A stretch of DNA of 64,000 bases from Trachythela sp. YZ-2020 (lineage: Eukaryota; Cnidaria; Anthozoa; Malacalcyonacea; Clavulariidae). The translations under genes and the position numbers were made by a program. The DNA lies in contig JADLSH010000395.1 in the NCBI GenBank assembly GCA_016169945.1, positions 2,458,501 through 2,522,500 on the forward strand, given 5' to 3'. Each line of letters starts with the position of its first letter. The first letter of the stretch is position 1. Shown piece after piece: positions 63,301 through 64,000 of this stretch. The notes under the pieces are model-generated. The model saw nothing but the letters and a program-made list of their open reading frames with translations, did no database searches and was not told where the DNA came from.

Positions 63301-63691
63301 TCGCGGTGTAAAGAAACACAAGGAACCTGTGAAAGAAAAACGAATCAAGGAGAAACCCAAGAAAGAAGCAGAACAGAAACAAAGAGAAAAACCAGAAGAG
63401 AAACCAAGGAAGAGACAAGAGGAACCGAAACAAGAAAAGCCAAAACCGTTAAGAGAAAAGCAAACACAAACTAAGGAAAGAATTGACGAGCGTGACAAGA
63501 AGATAGCGTATTATGAGAAGAAGGAAAGAGAACGGTTACAACGAGCACACGAGAAAAGACGATATGAAGAAGAGAGATATCACATGAAAAGAGCTTCATC
63601 AGATCCATGGATACACGTCAGGAGACATGAAAAACAACAACCACGTGAAGTAACTGCAACTCAAGTCATTCATGATGACCCTAGCAGGTAG
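17750..63691 (+). CDS. Giant modular repeat protein gene, 42 coding exons, about 7,873 codons
   Basis: One plus-strand gene spliced from the 42 exons listed below; every junction keeps frame. Phases: exon 1/2 phase 2; all junctions from exon 2/3 through exon 40/41 phase 0; exon 41/42 phase 1. The protein has a basic Ser-rich N terminus, then modules built from four short motifs: (1) SEKITVSRRDITRxEE, (2) YPKDLD[IV]GRIVIEEIPEEK, (3) RPKSTEVTVTQHEVEE, (4) IKVGKLDVTDLEKxxVES. The C terminus is K/E/P-rich and helical. Module types, named here for convenience: A (YIEDVR; SRPHEKED), B (DHYRPQGEEFDKAYTYDY; EDMETRYEVE), C (EHPKTYVTED; THLEKEMVEAKT), D (SDELEWL; TTYRMNG), E (short; VSDVGEIVSKD). No signal peptide, membrane segment or enzyme domain seen. 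Composition suggests an intrinsically disordered, highly charged scaffold or spring; this is inference. Automated names such as titin-like or futsch-like would rest on composition only. Confidence 0.85.
18718..19948 (+). CDS. Giant gene exon 2 (Ser/Lys-rich N-terminal region)
   Basis: Acceptor CTTTCAG|G completes codon 193 (Arg). It begins SADSSPRKGILK, and carries two related blocks RRWKSEPSL and RWKSNPELA plus YSIGDLPS. It ends with a degenerate motif 2 (VGRIDDIEMES) before donor GAG|GTAATC. 410 full codons. Confidence 0.85.
20551..20844 (+). CDS. Giant gene exon 3
   Basis: 98 codons, open from acceptor AATCTAG|GAA to donor CAG|GTAAAT. Has degenerate motifs (YGRIETSRK, AVERITVEEITF); the transition from N-terminal region to modules. 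Confidence 0.8.
21389..21679 (+). CDS. Giant gene exon 4 (three motif-2-like copies)
   Basis: 97 codons between TTCCCCAG|CAT and GAG|GTAAGC. Carries DIGRFVIDE, HVGRIENINVEE and HIGSLVVKS about 25-30 residues apart, the densest packing of motif 2 in the gene. Confidence 0.85.
22413..22868 (+). CDS. Giant gene exon 5 (module N-terminal part)
   Basis: 152 codons. Contains motif 1 (TEKVTVSRRDVTQLEQ), motif 2 (HDIGRIVIEEK) and repeated KHEV/RHEV elements; it lacks motif 4, which is on exon 6. Donor CAG|GTACGT. Confidence 0.85.
23453..23644 (+). CDS. Giant gene exon 6 (module C-terminal part)
   Basis: 64 codons. TKVTRHDM (motif 3) and MKVGKMHVEEFE (motif 4) complete the module started in exon 5; ends SSRK before AAG|GTATTG. 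Confidence 0.85.
24556..24687 (+). CDS. Giant gene exon 7 (half module)
   Basis: 44 codons from acceptor TTTGGTAG|TGC to AAG|GTAGGT, encoding KEDDIKVGKLGM (motif 4) and DGIRK. The acceptor is pyrimidine-poor. An alternative start at 24565 would join in frame to a 23-nt candidate microexon at 23710-23732. Confidence 0.65.
26153..26611 (+). CDS. Giant gene exon 8 (type D module)
   Basis: 153 codons. Opens EECDSISDELEWLNDLDSKY, then TTQTIMVNKNTIRE, DIDRIIIEK (motif 2) and LRVGKLDVAKIEQ (motif 4). First of three sister exons with 10 and 12. Confidence 0.9.
26938..27057 (+). CDS. Giant gene exon 9 (short type E)
   Basis: 40 codons from CTGCATAG|AAT to AAG|GTAATT: RKMEVSDVEEIVSKDIGRD. Corresponds to the C-terminal third of exon 11; the upstream part of the module is absent. 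Confidence 0.75.
27483..27938 (+). CDS. Giant gene exon 10 (type D module)
   Basis: 152 codons, sister of exons 8 and 12: SDELEWIDYLDSRY, DIDRIIIEETPEK, ATTYRMNGNGRESV, LRVGKLDVAKIEQ. One residue shorter than exon 8 (NLRVDID against NLREVDID). Confidence 0.9.
28535..28816 (+). CDS. Giant gene exon 11 (type E)
   Basis: 94 codons. EVGHIVINN is a divergent motif 2; GKLKVSDVGEIVSKDIVQD matches exon 9. Acceptor GCTGTAG|GAG, donor AAG|GTATTT. Confidence 0.85.
29173..29592 (+). CDS. Giant gene exon 12 (type D module, N-terminal deletion)
   Basis: 140 codons. Same as exons 8 and 10 but EEVDSRY replaces the longer EE..DS.SDELEW..DLDSRY start, an in-frame loss of about 12 residues at the exon start. 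Confidence 0.9.
30281..30601 (+). CDS. Giant gene exon 13 (type E, long)
   Basis: 107 codons. DLDVGQFLVEK is a diverged motif 2. The order NDLD, VSSIYNE, NEIGSKVPL parallels exon 11 (VYPIYNG, DEIEGRIVPL), so they are sisters. Confidence 0.85.
30772..30820 (+). repeat. Tandem repeat, 17-bp unit, in intron 13
   Basis: ATATAGTGCCTCCA units repeated three times with AATATAGTGC ends; minisatellite-like. Confidence 0.75.
31161..31433 (+). CDS. Giant gene exon 14 (diverged module; GC donor)
   Basis: 91 codons from CCTTTGTAG|GGA. PLDVGEISIQEK is a diverged motif 2; ends ESPRK. The frame-keeping donor is AAG|GCATGT, a GC-AG intron. Confidence 0.75.
31654..31803. mobile_element. MITE-like element in intron 14
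   Basis: Begins TTAGGCCGG and ends CCGGCCTAA; inner arms AAACGTCGAATTTTTCAT and ATGAAAAGTTCGACGTTT also pair. The right arm carries about 20 extra bases between the two paired blocks. Confidence 0.55.
32366..32942. mobile_element. Long palindromic element (577 bp)
   Basis: Paired blocks run from the ends to the centre. Examples: ATAGAGGTTTTGCACCATC with GATGGTGCAAAACCTCTAT; TTTAACGTGCAACC with GGTTGCACGTTAAA; GTTTTTTGGCGGCCATGT with ACATGGCGGCCAAAAAAC. Arms total over 250 bp each with a short centre near 32655. It has no coding frame of its own and would fold into a long hairpin in the pre-mRNA. Confidence 0.75.
33602..34288 (+). CDS. Giant gene exon 15 (three half-modules fused)
   Basis: 229 codons. 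Motif 2 occurs three times (DIGRIVIEEF, DIGRIVIEEI, DVGRTAIDEI), motif 3 twice, motif 4 once (IVKVGKLDVTYLEK). Longer than a single module, so it already shows internal duplication before exon 16. Confidence 0.9.
34648..39672 (+). CDS. Giant gene exon 16, 5,025 bp of tandem modules
   Basis: 1,675 codons with no intron, from CTTTCAG|AAG to AAAAG|GTATTC. Contains 19 copies of motif 2. Repeat units start at 34807, 35299, 35809, 36319, 36829, 37336, 37846, 38356, 38863 and 39379: spacings 492, 510, 510, 510, 507, 510, 510, 507 and 516 bp. Each 170-residue unit has two motif-2 copies (one DIGR, one DVGR), VTVTQHEV, VTLTGQEFEEIPSEH, one GKLDVTDFEK and VEKVAIDVYDITERKEPE as the motif-1 equivalent. 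Units from 35299 to about 38700 are almost identical in DNA; the flanking units are diverged. Long antisense frames here are shadows caused by the repeats. Confidence 0.95.
34807..39672 (+). repeat. 510-bp in-frame tandem repeat array (about 9.6 units)
   Basis: Central units show a higher-order pattern: units ending QFVESRT..PERIRSYRDMTYRHEITEK (from 36319 and 37336) alternate with units ending QSVESITVKERIRSYKDRTHKL. The pair 36319-37335 and the pair 37336-38355 form a duplicated dimer of about 1,020 bp; a 3-bp deletion (PEEKERP) marks unit 36829. Confidence 0.95.
39900..39944 (+). pseudogene. Relic module exon in intron 16
   Basis: A good acceptor (GTGTAATTTTCTAG) is followed by CCT AAG AAA GAA GAA, the usual start of type A/B exons (PKKE), but the frame hits TAA after 14 codons (PKKEEIQAGLTMEL). 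Looks like a decayed exon. Confidence 0.5.
40227..40697 (+). CDS. Giant gene exon 17 (type C module)
   Basis: 157 codons: motif 1 TEKITVGRQDVHHLEE, motif 2 DIGRIVIEETPEEK, motif 3 GTEVTVTQHEV, motif 4 IKVGKLDVKHLEKEMVED. Confidence 0.92.
40918..41388 (+). CDS. Giant gene exon 18 (type A module)
   Basis: 157 codons: RYIEDVRQTTE, CVDETKASRREVDTEKITVT, DVGRIVIEEIPEEKK, VSDVSRPHEKEDMIKVGRL. Acceptor TTTTTAG|CCC, donor AAG|GTATGG. Confidence 0.92.
41722..42192 (+). CDS. Giant gene exon 19 (type C module)
   Basis: 157 codons: VRKDEVPKEM, TEKITVTSQDISDAKE, DIGRIVIEEIPEPK, EHPKTYVTEDAIKVGKLDVT, DGERK. Donor AAG|GTAAGT. Confidence 0.92.
42342..42821 (+). CDS. Giant gene exon 20 (type A module)
   Basis: 160 codons: SDYQVLESRYVEDIYPTTKK, HDIGRIVIEELPEEKDEATR, VSDVSRPHEKEEVIKVGRL. 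Sister of exon 23. Following intron only 118 bp, the shortest in the gene. Confidence 0.92.
42940..43419 (+). CDS. Giant gene exon 21 (type B module)
   Basis: 160 codons: DHYRPQGEEFDKAYTYDY, DVGRIVIEEIPVEK, EDMETRYEVEKVPTK, VKVGRLEITDYEKTP. First complete type B exon. Confidence 0.92.
44060..44545 (+). CDS. Giant gene exon 22 (B/C chimeric module)
   Basis: 162 codons. The first half is type B (DHYRPTGEEFDKAYTYDYKS), the second half type C (TVTQHEVEEHPKTYVTED, THLEKEMVEAKT); the change falls at motif 2. Ends AAA|GTAAGT rather than the usual AAG|GT. Confidence 0.9.
45257..45736 (+). CDS. Giant gene exon 23 (type A module)
   Basis: 160 codons, nearly identical to exon 20 (SDYQVSESRYVEEICPATKK; HDIGRIVIEELPEEKDEATR). 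The upstream intron also matches the intron before exon 20. Confidence 0.92.
45803..46133. mobile_element. MITE-like element in intron 23
   Basis: Ends GGCCCGTTTCAGACGTTGCTC and GAGCGGCGTCCGAAACGG are imperfect inverted repeats; the interior repeats GTCGCTCC/GGAGCGAC-like blocks. Absent from the sister intron 20 (42822-42939). Confidence 0.65.
46168..46638 (+). CDS. Giant gene exon 24 (B/C chimera, motif 2 deleted)
   Basis: 157 codons. B first half, C second half as in exon 22, but KDLDVIEEVPEQ replaces KDLDVGRIVIEEVPEE: an in-frame 12-bp deletion removes the GRIV core. Confidence 0.9.
47038..47505 (+). CDS. Giant gene exon 25 (type A module)
   Basis: 156 codons: RYIEDVRYITKTQ, FDETIISRRELDTEKITVM, DVGRLVIEELPEQIDEEPQK. 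Sister of exon 27. Confidence 0.92.
47904..48377 (+). CDS. Giant gene exon 26 (type C module)
   Basis: 158 codons: ARKEQKTEREKLGHICITDE, DIGRIVIEEIPEEKEQIPK, EHPKTYVTEDTIKVGKLDVT, DGARK. Sister of exon 28. Confidence 0.92.
48887..49351 (+). CDS. Giant gene exon 27 (type A module)
   Basis: 155 codons: near copy of exon 25 (DVGRLVIEELPEQIDEEPQK), one residue missing in TKTQSKP against TKTQEPKP. Confidence 0.92.
49967..50434 (+). CDS. Giant gene exon 28 (type C module)
   Basis: 156 codons: near copy of exon 26. QHEEHPKTYVTED lacks two residues of the usual QHEVKEHPK; DIGRIVIEEISEEK. Ends DGARK at AAG|GTATAA. Confidence 0.92.
50865..51329 (+). CDS. Giant gene exon 29 (type A module; GC donor)
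   Basis: 155 codons: HIEDIRYTRGR, HDVGRIVIEELPEEEPRK, DTSRPHEKEDVIKVGRL. Ends RPRK at AAG|GCATGT, a second GC-AG intron with the same sequence context as exon 14. Confidence 0.88.
51596..52063 (+). CDS. Giant gene exon 30 (type C-like module)
   Basis: 156 codons: VRKDLKPEERTL, TEKVTVSRRDIRPSEE, DIGSIVIEEIPEEKEEIP (Arg of GRIV replaced by Ser), VKVGKLDMTDLEREAVES, DGGRK. Confidence 0.9.
52444..52917 (+). CDS. Giant gene exon 31 (type B module)
   Basis: 158 codons: DHYRPQGEEFDKAYTYDYKY, DIDIGRIVIEEIPEEKEEVT, AKVGRFDITDYEKTPKESER. Its second half and following intron are nearly identical to exon 32 and its intron. Confidence 0.92.
53406..53882 (+). CDS. Giant gene exon 32 (type B, recombinant)
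   Basis: 159 codons. The first half matches exon 33 (PRDEKPKEDKIDHYRP, TEIPQQEVTSEKITV); the second half matches exon 31 (METRYAVEKVPRK, TPKESERVERTTTYTERLGK). Confidence 0.92.
54373..54852 (+). CDS. Giant gene exon 33 (type B module)
   Basis: 160 codons: PRDEKPKEDKIDHYRP, KYPKDLHVGRIVIEEIPEEK, METRYEVEKVPRKK, TPSKSERIEESTTTYTERLEK. Second half unlike exons 31 and 32. Confidence 0.92.
55465..55929 (+). CDS. Giant gene exon 34 (type B module)
   Basis: 155 codons: DHDRPQGEEFDKAYTYDYKS, DVGRIVIEEIPEEKEEVTKH, VIKVGKLDISDYEKTQKESE; shortened at the C-terminal end (ERIYTERLMENQK). Confidence 0.9.
56168..56617 (+). CDS. Giant gene exon 35 (diverged module without motif 2)
   Basis: 150 codons. Motif 1 (ETRVTVRRDEEV), 3 (TEVATTQHEVED) and 4 (MRDIGKLEIREFEK) are recognisable, but motif 2 is eroded to KEEDAGRQEKPEYD. 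Donor AAG|GTTTGT. Confidence 0.88.
57024..57503 (+). CDS. Giant gene exon 36 (type B module)
   Basis: 160 codons: DHYHPQGEEFDKAYTYDYKS, HVGRIVIEEIPEEKEEGTK, METRYEVENVPRK, VKVGRLDITDNEKTPRESE. Confidence 0.92.
58069..58545 (+). CDS. Giant gene exon 37 (type B module)
   Basis: 159 codons: GHYRPQGEEFDKAYTYDYKS, DVGRIVIEEVPEEKEEVTK, VIKVGKLDVTDYEKTQREPE. Last regular type B exon. Confidence 0.92.
58865..59317 (+). CDS. Giant gene exon 38 (diverged module)
   Basis: 151 codons: TEKVTVTRTYEDGRVDRM (motif 1), QDVGRIVIDPTVEEASK (motif 2), TTTTRKDVTDIHRTD; motif 4 is lost. Confidence 0.88.
59647..60111 (+). CDS. Giant gene exon 39 (module)
   Basis: 155 codons: TERITVSRHDITRTDEPEKP, KDLDIGRIVIEEIPEEK, VTTYTDRLDGVCE. 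Ends GAG|GTAATT. Confidence 0.9.
60112..61202. other. Intron 39 (1.1 kb)
   Basis: Contains a perfect 12-bp hairpin CCGTGTTTGGAT...ATCCAAACACGG with a 6-base loop (60189-60218). I see no further exon. Confidence 0.5.
61203..61475 (+). CDS. Giant gene exon 40 (first half of a module)
   Basis: 91 codons: TEKVTVTRTGDITREDV, QQVGRIVIDEIPEESE, then donor AAA|GTAAGA. Motifs 3 and 4 are absent. Confidence 0.85.
62019..62667 (+). CDS. Giant gene exon 41 (last module plus unique tail)
   Basis: 216 codons plus one base. Module: SDKITITKYDVTKQEE, DIGRIVIEEVPGEKE, TQVTITRKEVKD, IKVGKLDLRDVEKEVLES. Then a non-repetitive tail (VGETKIDVIDERVRMGTRPR, KIYMGVQKAAEPRVITDKID). Donor TTAG|GTAAGG leaves phase 1. 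Confidence 0.88.
63048..63691 (+). CDS. Giant gene exon 42 (charged C-terminal region, possible end)
   Basis: Acceptor AATATAG|GG completes a Gly codon, then LDALRGHEVVMDSVWEE, followed by K/E/P-rich repeats (KEKRIKEKPKKEAEQKQREK) and a charged helix (DERDKKIAYYEKKERERLQR). The frame ends DPSR-TAG (63689-63691). AGCAG|GTAGTG at 63687 is a possible donor instead, and no AATAAA is present in the remaining 309 bases. Confidence 0.75.
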
Positions 63692-64000
63692 TGTGCGAGA
63701 TCTATTAACTACAACCTCTATCTATGAACATTTTAGCATATCTAATCACTGATATCTAAATGAGACGTTTTAGAAGTCGTTTAAAAAACTCATATGGCAT
63801 GTTTTTATTACCTCCAAAACCACTCAAGCATACCGTTCGTGGTTTTAAATCTAATTCAATACTGTTGCAGTACTGCAGTACATAAAGAGTTCAGCTGATT
63901 GCAATCGAACACATATACAGTAGTACGTATTGAAAACTAGCAGCAACATTTTAGTAAATATTTCTGAATCTATCTAAAGTGTCAAGACTTAAGACTCTTT
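63692..64000. other. 3' UTR or next intron
   Basis: AT-rich, no open frame and no AATAAA; either untranslated trailer or the start of an intron that leaves the window. Confidence 0.4.

Noticed and set aside
17750..63691. Naming the giant gene titin-, futsch-, ankyrin- or AHNAK-like
   Set aside because: K/E-rich repetitive composition invites these labels, but I see no Ig, FN3, kinase, ankyrin or AHNAK-type repeats.

Overview
The window is animal nuclear DNA. It is AT-rich, has GT-AG introns and multi-exon genes, carries a fragment of a CR1/Rex-like LINE, and is dense in short inverted-repeat (MITE-like) elements. The LINE sequence and one hairpin element resemble what I know from marine invertebrates, especially cnidarians. 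A cnidarian (anthozoan-like) source is my best guess, at moderate to low confidence.

Layout. Positions 1-617 hold a broken LINE fragment on the minus strand. Positions 770-2829 hold a complete three-exon minus-strand gene for a 454-residue coiled-coil and acidic protein that I do not recognise. Positions 6467-6776 hold the first coding exon of another minus-strand gene, with a CxxC...CxxC module. Apart from these, 2.8-17.7 kb contains no gene I can support, only repeats and MITE-like elements.

From 17750 to at least 63691, nearly three quarters of the window is one plus-strand gene. I can follow it through 42 coding exons that join in frame into about 7,873 codons. The N-terminal part is basic and serine-rich. 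It is followed by some 50 copies of a short motif (consensus D-[IV]-G-R-I-V-I-E-E-I-P-E-E-K) set in modules of about 150-160 residues, and by a K/E/P-rich helical C-terminal part. Most modules are single exons of about 450-480 bp with phase-0 introns on both sides. Exon 16 is exceptional: 5,025 bp of nearly uninterrupted 510-bp tandem repeats. I recognise no catalytic or named structural domain. The protein looks like a giant, highly charged, probably disordered scaffold or spring-like protein of unknown function, and is the best candidate here for something undescribed.

The locus records how it grew. Two-exon cassettes are duplicated together with their introns. One exon (53406-53882) appears to have been born by unequal crossing-over inside a module. 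Two exons (44060-44545, 46168-46638) are chimeras of two module types. A relic exon sits at 39900, a MITE-like element entered one of two sister introns, and two GC-AG introns share the same donor context. The 3' end is ambiguous: TAG at 63689-63691 may be the stop, or the exon may splice on at 63687 beyond what I can see.
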